Source: Pseudoflavonifractor sp047637855
Lineage (GTDB): Bacteria; Bacillota; Clostridia; Oscillospirales; Oscillospiraceae
Direction: 5' to 3'
NCBI GenBank assembly: GCA_047637855.1
Contig: JBLJBF010000149.1
Span: forward strand, 1-6,031
Length of the DNA: 6,031 nt
The number at the start of each line of letters is the position of its first letter. The first letter of the stretch is position 1. Position numbers and translations under genes: made by a program. The notes beneath the pieces are model-generated. The model searched no databases. It saw nothing but the letters and a program-made list of their open reading frames with translations, and had not been told where the DNA came from. Below are positions 1 to 6,031 of the stretch, piece by piece.

Positions 1-2
1 AT

Positions 3-1400
3 ATTGAGGGAGCGTCTGTCACAAAGCAGGACGTGCTGGACGCGATTGGCGTGAGCGATCGGGATACCGGTATTCTGGTCTCTTATAATAACTGGTCAAC
101 CGACCATTGCGAGGCGTACACCGTCTTCGAATTTGAGGGAGATACCCTGCGGTCCAGAGCCGAGTATCGGTTTTTCCACTCAGAGGACAGTTATGCCGCG
201 TCGAAAGCCGGTACGGCAATCACGAACGGAGCGTGTAACGATGCCCTGTGCTTGCTAAAGACGACTTATGCGTATGACGTGGATTTATATGCGGAGTATC
301 GGGGACTGAATTATGATAAGCTGGAAGAAGCCTTGAAAGAAGCCCGTTTTACCATCATCCGCGGGGTGGCCCCAAATTATAAAAGCCTCGGGTCATTCTC
401 CTTTGCGGATGTCTCCCGGCTTGAGTTTTGGTTCGGAAGCGGCGCGGGCGCGTGGTGTACCGTGCTGACCGTCCACAATGACGGCACGTTCGAAGGGGAG
501 TACCACGACTCCGATGTCGATGTTATGCGGTTGTGCAACTTTACGGGGAAGTTTTCGGAGCCGGTCAGGGTGAACGACTACACCTATTCTGTTCGGCTGG
601 AGCAAATCAAACTGGAGAGAACGCCCGGCACCGAGGCGGTTAAGGATGGAATCAAAATAATCTACAGCGAGCCATACGGGTTAGACGACGCCGAAGAGCT
701 CCTCTTTTATCTGCCGGGTGCGCCCGTTCAGGAGCTGCCGGAGGCCTATCAAGGCTGGATGCGAGGCTATGGGAATTATATCGGCACGGAGCTCCCTTTT
801 TACGGGCTTTATAACGTAAGCGGCGAGCAGGGATACTCCAGTTATATCAGCGACAACACCCGCGCCTTAGAGGAGTCCGCCCAGGCGGCCTACGCGAATC
901 TGCTCTTGGGGGACTTCTCTTTGCTGGAGAATACCCGGACATGGGGGTATCCCCCCTTCCCCGCGCCCAGCGGACAACTGGAATACACTACCATGGATTT
1001 GGACGGCGACGGTATCAGCGAGCTGCTGGTTCAAATGGTGGACGCCCCCGCCGGCTACAACGCCGTGTTTCACTATGCCGATGGCAGGCTATTTTGCTGG
1101 AACAACGACAGGGTGGAGCTGTCCTGCCGGGATTACCCCCTGCAAGATGGGACAATGGTACACCAATACGACTACAGCGGCACCCGGAGCTACACCTTGT
1201 TCCGCTATCAGCCCGACGGGGGACAGGAGAAACTGTCCTTCCTGTGTGCACGTGATGAGCTGATGCGTGATGACGGGAAAACGCCCTGCCCCTATTACGA
1301 GGTGGATGGGGACGGGATGGATAAAGCCGCGTTCGACGGCAAACTGGAGGAGCTGGTCGTGAAACAGCGCCTGGACTGCTCTGCTTGGACTACAATCTAG
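3..1400 (+). CDS. Hypothetical, probably secreted protein, 5'-truncated by the window edge
   Basis: The reading frame is open from position 3 to a TAG stop at 1398-1400, giving 465 visible codons. A GTG at 33 could be read as a start, but the frame continues upstream of it with no stop and GTG 33 has no clear Shine-Dalgarno, so the true start is probably outside the window. Three parts are visible (numbered from position 3). Residues 1 to about 125 are unrecognised. Residues about 146-253 (from SGAGAW through CNFTGKFSEP and YSEPYGLDDAEELLFYLPG to the LPEAYQGWM segment) match, from memory, a domain common in uncharacterised proteins of gut Firmicutes. Residues about 290-465 carry two acidic Ca-loop-like motifs, DLDGDGISELL (332-342) and EVDGDGMDKAAF (433-444), as in EF-hand/FG-GAP-like repeats. 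No membrane helix is visible. Secretion or lipid anchoring is inference, because the N-terminus is missing. No function can be assigned. The 5' half is AT-richer than the 3' half. Confidence 0.85.
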   Translation: MEGASVTKQDVLDAIGVSDRDTGILVSYNNWSTDHCEAYTVFEFEGDTLRSRAEYRFFHSEDSYAASKAGTAITNGACNDALCLLKTTYAYDVDLYAEYRGLNYDKLEEALKEARFTIIRGVAPNYKSLGSFSFADVSRLEFWFGSGAGAWCTVLTVHNDGTFEGEYHDSDVDVMRLCNFTGKFSEPVRVNDYTYSVRLEQIKLERTPGTEAVKDGIKIIYSEPYGLDDAEELLFYLPGAPVQELPEAYQGWMRGYGNYIGTELPFYGLYNVSGEQGYSSYISDNTRALEESAQAAYANLLLGDFSLLENTRTWGYPPFPAPSGQLEYTTMDLDGDGISELLVQMVDAPAGYNAVFHYADGRLFCWNNDRVELSCRDYPLQDGTMVHQYDYSGTRSYTLFRYQPDGGQEKLSFLCARDELMRDDGKTPCPYYEVDGDGMDKAAFDGKLEELVVKQRLDCSAWTTI

Positions 1401-1438
1401 TATCGATTTGTTGCAAAGCGCCTATAGGAAGGACAGCA

Positions 1439-1463
1439 AGGCCCCGCCAAATTGGCGGGGCCT
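1439..1463. terminator. Intrinsic terminator-like hairpin between convergent genes
   Basis: A perfect 10-bp inverted repeat (AGGCCCCGCC at 1439-1448, GGCGGGGCCT at 1454-1463) flanks a 5-base loop AAATT. It lies 38 bases after the stop of the plus-strand gene and 34 bases before the stop of the minus-strand permease gene, where a shared bidirectional terminator is expected. The U-tract is poor on both strands: TAAAATTA follows on plus, TGCTGTCCTTCC follows on minus. Stem strength and position support the call more than the tails do. Confidence 0.7.
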
Positions 1464-1497
1464 AAAATTATCCGATTTCAAGACCAAAGACCCCATC

Positions 1498-3369
1498 TCA
1501 ATCCTCCCTTGTGCTGAGCAGTTCGATGGGCTCGGCCTTCAGGTTTTGATCGACCAGCGCAAGGGCCAGGCCGGACGTGAAGAGGACGAGGAGGGCCGGG
1601 ATGAGGATGCCGGGGAGCGGGAGCGCGTGGTCCGTCCCCGCCTCCCCAGGGCCGAGCTCCGGCGTCTCCCGCGTCCAGTTGCTGTACTTCAGACTGTACT
1701 CCAGCTCCGGCTGGACGGCGCGCTGAGAGAGAAGGCCCCCCACGGCCCCGCTGCCCGCGCTGCCCAAAATTACGCCCAGCAGGGTCATCGCGACGACCCC
1801 GGACAGCAGGGAGAGCCGGCACTGGGCCTTGGTCATGCCCAAAGAGCGCTCTACGGCCGTGCGCTTCTTCTGCCTGACCACGAAAAAGTAGAGCAAAAAC
1901 ACCAGCGAGGAGAGGGCGGCCAGCAGGCCCACCCCGCTCAGCAGCATGGCCACGCTCCGGGCGTTTTTTAAGTTGCCGCTGATTTGTTCGTAGCCATTGT
2001 CGTCGTAGCGGATCTCCAGGAAGTTGGCCTCGGGAAGCGTGCGGAATTTGGTCTCAAACTGCGCAATGGAGCCGTTGGGGATTTGAAACGACGTGGTCCC
2101 GGTCTGCATAGGCCCGTAATCGACGATGTTATGTTCATCCGACGCCTTGACCGACCCCGCGGGGATGATGACCTCATCCTGCCCCATCTCGGAGGTCATA
2201 TCCATGGCGACCTGATCCCCGGTGAATCGGTAGGTCCCCACGATTTTGTATTCGAGCTCCCAAAACGGTGAGTACAGCTCTCCCTGCGCGTTCAGCAGGG
2301 AGAAATTATGGACTCCGCCGCAATATCCGTAGGAATAGCCGGGGGAAGAGCAGTAATCCGCAAAAAGCAGCGGCAGGGTGAGCTTGTCTCCCACCTGGAG
2401 TTCATTGCGCTGCGCAAACTCCTCCGTCACAAGGCAGACCGCCGCCCCCTGTCCAAATTCTTCGGCGGAGATCTCCCGCCCCCGCTTGACGGCGGCTTCT
2501 CCTTTATGGAAGGCCGGCAGCAGCGCCAGGCTCTCCGTGGGCAGGACGGGGATGTTTTTTTTCCGTATTTGCTCCGACGCAATCAGGTTCAGCCAGTACC
2601 GGCCCCGCCCGGTCTCGTAAAACCCGTCGGTTACCTCCTCCCACTGGTTCCCCGCTAAATAATTCTCATCCTCATTCAGGACACTCACCATACGTGTTCC
2701 ATCTTTCTCATGCTGGGATGAAAGCGGATAACCAAGAGGGTAGAACATAATTGTCGTTCCTGCTCGCGCTTCCGCGAATCTGTTCTCAGTACCGAATAAG
2801 TATGCGATATAGGTTTTCCCGGCTTCCATTGGTTTGGGGTTATCATTCAATTGGTCGCAAAACCAAAACTTGTCACCCTGAGGGTCGCCGGATAAAACGT
2901 TGACGATTTTTACGTGTACCGGTTCAGACGGGACACAGTCTTCATCAGGAGTGAACTCCGCGACAAATCGATAGCCGCCGATGGAATCTATGTACTCGTC
3001 AGCTGACGTCTCATACTTTTGCATCAACGCCCCATAGTAGGGCCGCTTCTCCGGCCCGGCAAGATAGGTCAGCCCCTCTACCTTCAGTACCGAAGGCGGA
3101 ATGACAGCATTATAGACCGGGAAATCCAGGTTGGTGTAGGATTTGCTCGCCGCGTCCCACAGAGAGTATACCCGGAGACTGTCCTCCCGCTGCTGCACCG
3201 TCCCGATGGTGGTAAAGCGCTCCTCCAGCGCCCTGAGCTGTCTGCCGGTCTCCAGCCACAGATTGGCGCCAAAAATCAGCAAAGCGGTGCTGGCCGCTAC
3301 GATCAGGAGAAAAAGCAGCAGCTTCAGCGGTGTGCGGAGAAGCTGCCTTACGCTGTACCGTATGCTCAT
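1498..3369 (-). CDS. ABC transporter permease, FtsX/MacB-like, with large ectodomain
   Basis: A 623-residue membrane subunit of an ABC transporter, reading ATG 3369-3367 to TGA 1500-1498. Topology is that of the FtsX/MacB/LolC family: a basic N-terminus, TM1 at about 17-36, a long external domain, then TM2 about 474-497, TM3 about 519-545 and TM4 about 585-606. Between TM2 and TM3 lies the cytoplasmic loop RQKKRTAVERSLGMTKAQ (499-516), the usual FtsX-family coupling segment. The C-terminus KAEPIELLSTRED resembles the family ending in which a Pro-x-x-x-Leu segment follows TM4. The ectodomain is about 435 residues, well over that of its partner (about 255). It contains a Tyr/Gly/Ser-rich loop between Cys340 and Cys350. 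It is the last gene of the operon: its ATG is 2 bases after the ATPase stop, with GGGGG as ribosome binding site 5 bases before the start. Export or mechanical work on a cell-envelope substrate is inferred; the substrate is unknown. The stretch 2701-2940 is distinctly lower in GC than its flanks. Confidence 0.93.
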   Translation of the reverse strand: MSIRYSVRQLLRTPLKLLLFLLIVAASTALLIFGANLWLETGRQLRALEERFTTIGTVQQREDSLRVYSLWDAASKSYTNLDFPVYNAVIPPSVLKVEGLTYLAGPEKRPYYGALMQKYETSADEYIDSIGGYRFVAEFTPDEDCVPSEPVHVKIVNVLSGDPQGDKFWFCDQLNDNPKPMEAGKTYIAYLFGTENRFAEARAGTTIMFYPLGYPLSSQHEKDGTRMVSVLNEDENYLAGNQWEEVTDGFYETGRGRYWLNLIASEQIRKKNIPVLPTESLALLPAFHKGEAAVKRGREISAEEFGQGAAVCLVTEEFAQRNELQVGDKLTLPLLFADYCSSPGYSYGYCGGVHNFSLLNAQGELYSPFWELEYKIVGTYRFTGDQVAMDMTSEMGQDEVIIPAGSVKASDEHNIVDYGPMQTGTTSFQIPNGSIAQFETKFRTLPEANFLEIRYDDNGYEQISGNLKNARSVAMLLSGVGLLAALSSLVFLLYFFVVRQKKRTAVERSLGMTKAQCRLSLLSGVVAMTLLGVILGSAGSGAVGGLLSQRAVQPELEYSLKYSNWTRETPELGPGEAGTDHALPLPGILIPALLVLFTSGLALALVDQNLKAEPIELLSTRED

Positions 3370-3371
3370 GC

Positions 3372-4043
3372 TTACCCCCGCCTTTCCAGGTTCCCGTCCC
3401 GCATTTGATAGACGATGTCGGCCCGGGCGGCAATATTCAGGTCGTGGGTGACAACGATGACGCAGTACCCCTCACACTCCACCAGGTCCCGCAGAATACC
3501 GATGACGATCTCGCCGTTTTGGGTGTCCAGGTTCCCGGTGGGCTCGTCGGCCAGAATGGTCCTGGCCTCGGAGGCCAGGGCCCGCGCGATGGCGACCCGC
3601 TGCTGCTCGCCCCCGCTGAGCATGGCGGGGAGCTTGCGGTACTGCCCCTGGGTCAGCCCCACGCTGGAGAGAAGCCGGGCCGCCCGCTCCCTTGCCTCCC
3701 GCCGGGGTTTTCCGGCGATCTGCATCGGGTACATCACATTCTCCAGAACGGTCAGCAGCGGGAACAGGTTGAAGGCCTGGTAGATCACCGAGACGTTCTC
3801 CCGCCGGTGCCGCTCGGCGCCGATTTTGGTCAGCGGCGTGCCGTCCACCCGGACGGCCCCCTCGGTGGGGGAGCCCAGACCGGCCAGCATGGACAGGAGC
3901 GTCGTCTTCCCGCTGCCGGAGTGGCCGATCACGGCGTAAAACCTGCCGCGCTCAAAGGTGCAGCTCACATTCTTGAGGGCCTGCACCCGCTGATATTTCC
4001 CCTGGTAGGTATAGCTGACGTGCTCGACCGCGATCTGTTCCAT
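3372..4043 (-). CDS. ABC transporter ATP-binding protein, MacB/LolD type
   Basis: A complete 223-residue nucleotide-binding subunit, the usual length for this family. Visible motifs in order: Walker A GHSGSGKTT (40-48, Lys46), Q-loop YQAFNLFP with Gln89, signature LSGGEQQR (142-149), Walker B ILADEP (163-168, Asp166 and catalytic Glu167), D-loop NLD (171-173) and switch His200. All residues needed for ATP hydrolysis are present. The segment VIYQAFNLFPLLTVLENV is typical of the MacB/LolD/FtsE branch that works with FtsX-type permeases rather than with solute importers. The start at ATG 4043-4041 is supported by GGGGAG six bases upstream. It begins 18 bases after the stop of the first permease and ends 2 bases before the start of the second, so the three proteins are almost surely co-expressed and form one complex on the inner face of the membrane. 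What is transported is not shown by the sequence. Confidence 0.96.
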   Translation of the reverse strand: MEQIAVEHVSYTYQGKYQRVQALKNVSCTFERGRFYAVIGHSGSGKTTLLSMLAGLGSPTEGAVRVDGTPLTKIGAERHRRENVSVIYQAFNLFPLLTVLENVMYPMQIAGKPRREARERAARLLSSVGLTQGQYRKLPAMLSGGEQQRVAIARALASEARTILADEPTGNLDTQNGEIVIGILRDLVECEGYCVIVVTHDLNIAARADIVYQMRDGNLERRG

Positions 4044-4061
4044 TTCACTCTCCCCTTTCCG

Positions 4062-5273
4062 TCAATCCGCTTGGGTCAGAAGCCGCAGCGCGTCAAACCG
4101 GAAGAGCAGCGCGACCGAGCAGCCGATGCCCAGCGCGGCGCAGCCGCCGAAGAGCGCAAGGGTCCGCAGCATTGCGTCCATCCCGACGCCCACGGCCAGT
4201 GACAAAATGGGTACGGCCAGGAGACAGCCGACCAGCACCAGAAAGAGATTCTCGGCGAAGAGCTCCGCCGCGCTGAACCGTCTGCTCTGCCCCAGAGAGC
4301 CGGCGATGGCCAGCTGCCGCCGCTGGCCCCGCGACAGCAAAAACACGGCGAGCATGACGATGAGCACCGTCACGGCGAGGACGGGAACCTGAAACCGGTT
4401 CAGGGTGTCGATGTTCTGACGGATCTTCACCGCCGTCTCGATAAACACCTTATCCTGAATCACCAGCGCGTCCCCGCCCAGACCCTCCCGCGCGCCGGCC
4501 CTGGTCTCCGAAAAATACAGCCGGGTCATCTCGTCCTTGAACCGGTTCAGCTCCAGAGGATTGTTCAGGGTACAGCGGAAGGAATCGTAAAAAAAGCGCT
4601 TCCCCTGCCCCTCCGCCACGGAGCGCAGCCAGGCCGCGGGCACCAGCGTGTCCTTGACCGAGATGCCGTTGATGACGGCGTCCGACGTCAGGATGCCGAC
4701 CACCCGGAGCGAGACCTCGCCAAGCGAATCAAACTGGAACTCTCTTGACGGCCCGTGCTTGTAGACATAAAGCGGGAAGGTCATCGTGTCCCCCGGCCCT
4801 AGGGCGTTCTCCCGGGCGTAAGCGGCGGTCAGCAGGCACTCCGGGGCGCTTCCGGCCAGGAAGAAGAGGTCCCGCCCCTCCGCGAGCCGCACCTGCTCCG
4901 GGGAGAGCCCGGCCGCGCCGCTCACGCCCAGGACGGTGGTATCGCAGTTTCTCACGTGCTCCACCCGGTTGATCTGCTTCCAGTTCCCGGCGGCCTGCAC
5001 GGTGCAGACGGGGTTGCGTATGTCGGCCGACAGCAGGGCGTCTATCTTCCTGGGCTCGATCTCCAGCCCGATGTCCTGCGTCCCCTGGGCGTTCGTCACG
5101 TGCATGGGCACGGGGATGGAATCGGCAAGATTATGTAACAGGATCTCGCTTTTGGCGATGTTTCCAAAGTAAACCCCCGCAAACCCAAATAAAAACAGGG
5201 CGATCCCGACAGTCAGCAGGCTGCGGGTTTTGCTGCGCCACAAGTCACGCCGGAACTGGATCAGAAAAAACAT
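4062..5273 (-). CDS. ABC transporter permease, FtsX/MacB-like (first gene of operon)
   Basis: A 403-residue permease of the FtsX/MacB/LolC family, a normal length for it. TM1 is at about 15-37, an external domain of about 255 residues follows, then TM2 about 295-314, TM3 about 341-365 and TM4 about 370-391. The cytoplasmic loop SRGQRRQLAIAGSLGQSRR (314-332) between TM2 and TM3 is the family's coupling segment. Start choice: two in-frame ATGs exist, at 5279-5277 and 5273-5271. The ribosome binding site AAGGAGG (5286-5280) directly abuts the first, leaving no spacer, but lies 6 bases before the second, so 5273 is preferred. The longer form would add Met-Arg. The protein probably pairs with the larger permease encoded downstream to form a heterodimer served by the ATPase between them. 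No substrate can be named. Transcription probably starts from the promoter candidate at 5311-5340. Confidence 0.93.
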   Translation of the reverse strand: MFFLIQFRRDLWRSKTRSLLTVGIALFLFGFAGVYFGNIAKSEILLHNLADSIPVPMHVTNAQGTQDIGLEIEPRKIDALLSADIRNPVCTVQAAGNWKQINRVEHVRNCDTTVLGVSGAAGLSPEQVRLAEGRDLFFLAGSAPECLLTAAYARENALGPGDTMTFPLYVYKHGPSREFQFDSLGEVSLRVVGILTSDAVINGISVKDTLVPAAWLRSVAEGQGKRFFYDSFRCTLNNPLELNRFKDEMTRLYFSETRAGAREGLGGDALVIQDKVFIETAVKIRQNIDTLNRFQVPVLAVTVLIVMLAVFLLSRGQRRQLAIAGSLGQSRRFSAAELFAENLFLVLVGCLLAVPILSLAVGVGMDAMLRTLALFGGCAALGIGCSVALLFRFDALRLLTQAD

Positions 5274-5279
5274 ACGCAT

Positions 5280-5286
5280 CCTCCTT
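5280..5286 (-). promoter_or_regulatory. Ribosome binding site that decides the permease start
   Basis: On the minus strand the sequence reads AAGGAGG-ATGCGT-ATG. The site is a near-perfect anti-16S match. It touches the first ATG directly and stands 6 bases from the second, which argues for initiation at 5273. Confidence 0.8.
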
Positions 5287-5310
5287 ACCGCTTCGGTTTC
5301 CCACGGGCAG

Positions 5311-5340
5311 ATTTTATCCTCTTTCCGTTATAACATTCAA
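5311..5340 (-). promoter_or_regulatory. Candidate sigma-A-type promoter for the ABC operon
   Basis: On the minus strand TTGAAT (5340-5335) matches the -35 consensus TTGACA at 4 of 6 bases, and TAAAAT (5316-5311) matches TATAAT at 5 of 6, with an 18-base spacer. Transcription would start near 5304, giving a leader of about 20 bases before the AAGGAGG site. One of the ACATTCA repeats overlaps the -35 box. Confidence 0.45.
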
Positions 5341-5384
5341 ATGCTGGATGGCCGTATTTCGTTTGAGTTCCACCCTATTGATCC

Positions 5385-5478
5385 ACATTCAGTCAATTCA
5401 TGTTACCAAAATTTTCAACTTTCGTCAATCAGACAGGCTGTTTTTGAAAAGGTGTTTGCTTTTGTACATTCAGACAAT
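5385..5478 (+). repeat. Imperfect 13-base direct repeat, possible regulator sites
   Basis: ACATTCAGTCAAT at 5385-5397 and ACATTCAGACAAT at 5466-5478 differ at one base and start 81 bases apart. A shorter copy, ACATTCAA (5333-5340), overlaps the -35 box of the ABC operon promoter candidate. Repeats between divergent promoters can be operator sites, but no regulator gene is seen in the window, so this is only a suggestion. Confidence 0.35.
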
Positions 5479-5510
5479 GAAAGCCGGGGATCTTTTTGCC
5501 TTTCCGATAA

Positions 5511-5538
5511 TTACGCGTCCGAAACAGCGGTATATAAT
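5511..5538 (+). promoter_or_regulatory. Candidate promoter for the SLH protein gene
   Basis: A perfect -10 hexamer TATAAT stands at 5533-5538 in an AT-rich run. The -35 side is weak: TTACGC at 5511-5516 with a 16-base spacer matches the consensus poorly. Transcription from about 5545 would give a leader of roughly 110 bases. Confidence 0.4.
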
Positions 5539-5565
5539 TTAAAATAGAATGGCCGCATAGCGTCT

Positions 5566-5586
5566 GCACGGAATCATCCGCACGGA
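5566..5586 (+). repeat. Short direct repeat GCACGGA in the SLH gene leader
   Basis: GCACGGA occurs at 5566-5572 and 5580-5586, separated by 7 bases (period 14). It lies downstream of the TATAAT candidate, so it would be in the transcribed leader if that promoter is used. It may be chance. Confidence 0.3.
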
Positions 5587-5600
5587 GCACCCGGAAAACA

Positions 5601-5641
5601 GCGCTAACAAAGCGCCGGTTGTCTCATATGCAGGGTATGAG
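5601..5641 (+). promoter_or_regulatory. Two small hairpins in the leader, one touching the ribosome binding site
   Basis: GCGCT (5601-5605) pairs with AGCGC (5611-5615) around the loop AACAA. CTCATA (5623-5628) pairs with TATGAG (5636-5641) around a 7-base loop. The 3' arm of the second hairpin overlaps the first bases of the ribosome binding site GAGGGGG (5639-5645), which stands 8 bases before the ATG. This could modulate translation. I recognise no known riboswitch class here. Confidence 0.4.
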
Positions 5642-5653
5642 GGGGAAAAGAGA

Positions 5654-6031
5654 ATGAATAAAAGGAGTTCAAAAAGGCAGGTAGGGCAAAGGGCCCTGGC
5701 CCTGGTTCTGACGATCTGTCTGCTGGCGGAAGTTTTGCCGCTGACGGCAATGGCGCGTGAAACAGAGACAGCGCCGCCCGCAGCCAATCCGTATGCCGCG
5801 TCCGCGGTGGCGCCCGCCGAGGCCCCGCTGTCGGCAGCTTTGGCGAGCGCCGCGGCGGAAACGCACTGGGCGGCCGGTGCCGTCAACAAATGGATCTCTC
5901 TGGAGCTTTTGAACAGCAGAAGTGTGGAGGAGTTCAGGCCCGATGACTTGGTCACGAGGGCGGAGTTCGTCACGATGATCAATAATCTTTTCGGATTTGT
6001 CCGCAAGGGAGGTCCTGCGTTTTCCGATGTG
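5654..6031 (+). CDS. Exported S-layer homology (SLH) domain protein, 3'-truncated by the window edge
   Basis: The frame opens at ATG 5654 and stays open to the last base, giving 126 complete codons. Residues 1-34 form a classic signal peptide: basic KRSSKRQVGQR, a hydrophobic stretch from about 14 to 30, and the cleavage motif TAMA before Arg35. Residues about 35-68 are Ala/Pro-rich, a likely flexible linker. Residues about 71-114 are an SLH domain: HWAAGAVNKW, FRPDDLVTRAEF (94-105) with the conserved TRAE core, and VTMINNLFGF. A second SLH unit seems to begin at AFSDV (122-126). SLH domains bind pyruvylated secondary cell-wall polymers, so the protein is probably displayed on the surface. 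SLH domains commonly come in threes, and here they lie at the N-terminus, so the functional domain should follow beyond the window. The ribosome binding site is GAGGGGG, 8 bases before the ATG. The gene is divergent from the ABC operon; a functional link is possible but unproven. Confidence 0.92.
   Translation, partial: MNKRSSKRQVGQRALALVLTICLLAEVLPLTAMARETETAPPAANPYAASAVAPAEAPLSAALASAAAETHWAAGAVNKWISLELLNSRSVEEFRPDDLVTRAEFVTMINNLFGFVRKGGPAFSDV

Larger units (their letters stand above)
5274..5653. other. Divergent intergenic region between ABC operon and SLH gene
   Basis: About 380 bases with no convincing gene. The middle part is AT-richer than the flanking genes. It holds promoter candidates facing both ways, the heptamer ACATTCA three times on the plus strand (5333, 5385, 5466), a heptamer GCACGGA twice (5566, 5580), and short inverted repeats just before the SLH gene. 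Open frames crossing it (for example plus 5348-5542) lack a Shine-Dalgarno and recognisable protein features, so I leave them uncalled. Confidence 0.6.

Noticed and set aside
1421..1428. Palindrome CCTATAGG downstream of the first gene
   Set aside because: An isolated 8-base palindrome is expected by chance and is not linked to a promoter or repeat.
1408..1971. Plus-strand open frame of 187 codons after the first gene
   Set aside because: It crosses the terminator hairpin and runs antisense to the TM2-TM4 region of the large permease. Its Arg/Gln/Pro-rich low-complexity product has no domain.
3330..4202. Plus-strand open frame of 290 codons across the ATPase gene
   Set aside because: It is antisense to a gene with every ABC ATPase motif intact. 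Its Gly/Pro/His-rich product is typical of a shadow frame in GC-rich DNA.
1498..5273. BceAB-type antimicrobial peptide resistance module
   Set aside because: BceB-type permeases have ten membrane helices and are usually next to a sensor kinase and response regulator. Both permeases here have four helices and no such pair is present in the window.
5230..5547. Plus-strand open frames of 105 and 64 codons in the intergenic region
   Set aside because: Neither has a Shine-Dalgarno or recognisable domain. The longer one begins inside the permease gene, and both run through the promoter region and end within or just past the TATAAT candidate.
5545..5653. Known riboswitch in the SLH gene leader
   Set aside because: I compared it from memory with c-di-GMP I and II, preQ1, SAM, guanidine and fluoride consensus cores and found no match. 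Only simple hairpins can be supported.
5539..6006. Minus-strand open frame of 155 codons at the right end
   Set aside because: It lies opposite the SLH gene, which has a signal peptide, a clear SLH motif and a ribosome binding site. The minus frame is Ala-rich by reflection of GC-rich codons and has no recognisable domain.

Overview
The window looks like a piece of chromosome from a moderately GC-rich Gram-positive bacterium. The most likely source is a Clostridia-type Firmicute of the gut (Oscillospiraceae-like). This rests on an S-layer homology (SLH) protein, a secreted-type protein with a domain I associate with gut Firmicutes, strong AGGAGG-type ribosome binding sites, and the lack of any outer-membrane component. 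The genus cannot be set from this sequence.

Layout: (1) Positions 3-1400, plus strand, hold the 3' part of a large hypothetical protein. Its real start lies left of the window. (2) A perfect GC-rich hairpin at 1439-1463 sits between two convergent genes and is the likely shared terminator. (3) Positions 1498-5273, minus strand, form a tight three-gene operon, transcribed right to left: FtsX/MacB-type permease (403 aa), ABC ATPase (223 aa), and a second, much larger FtsX/MacB-type permease (623 aa). Gene gaps are 18 and 2 bases. (4) Positions 5274-5653 are an AT-richer divergent intergenic region with a promoter candidate for each side and several short repeats. (5) From 5654 to the right edge, plus strand, is the start of an exported SLH-domain protein, cut off by the window end.

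The three operon genes should make one ATP-driven membrane complex: two ATPase subunits on the cytoplasmic face and a heterodimer of two unequal four-helix permeases, resembling the LolCDE/MacB superfamily. No membrane fusion protein or two-component system is visible nearby, so the substrate is unknown. The SLH protein would be anchored to the cell wall. The left-hand gene lacks its N-terminus, so its location is unproven.

I see no CRISPR array, tRNA, rRNA, transposase or phage gene. I do not see a clearly new system. The points most worth a second look are the unequal permease pair, a local GC drop inside the large permease ectodomain, and the structured leader and repeats between the divergent genes.
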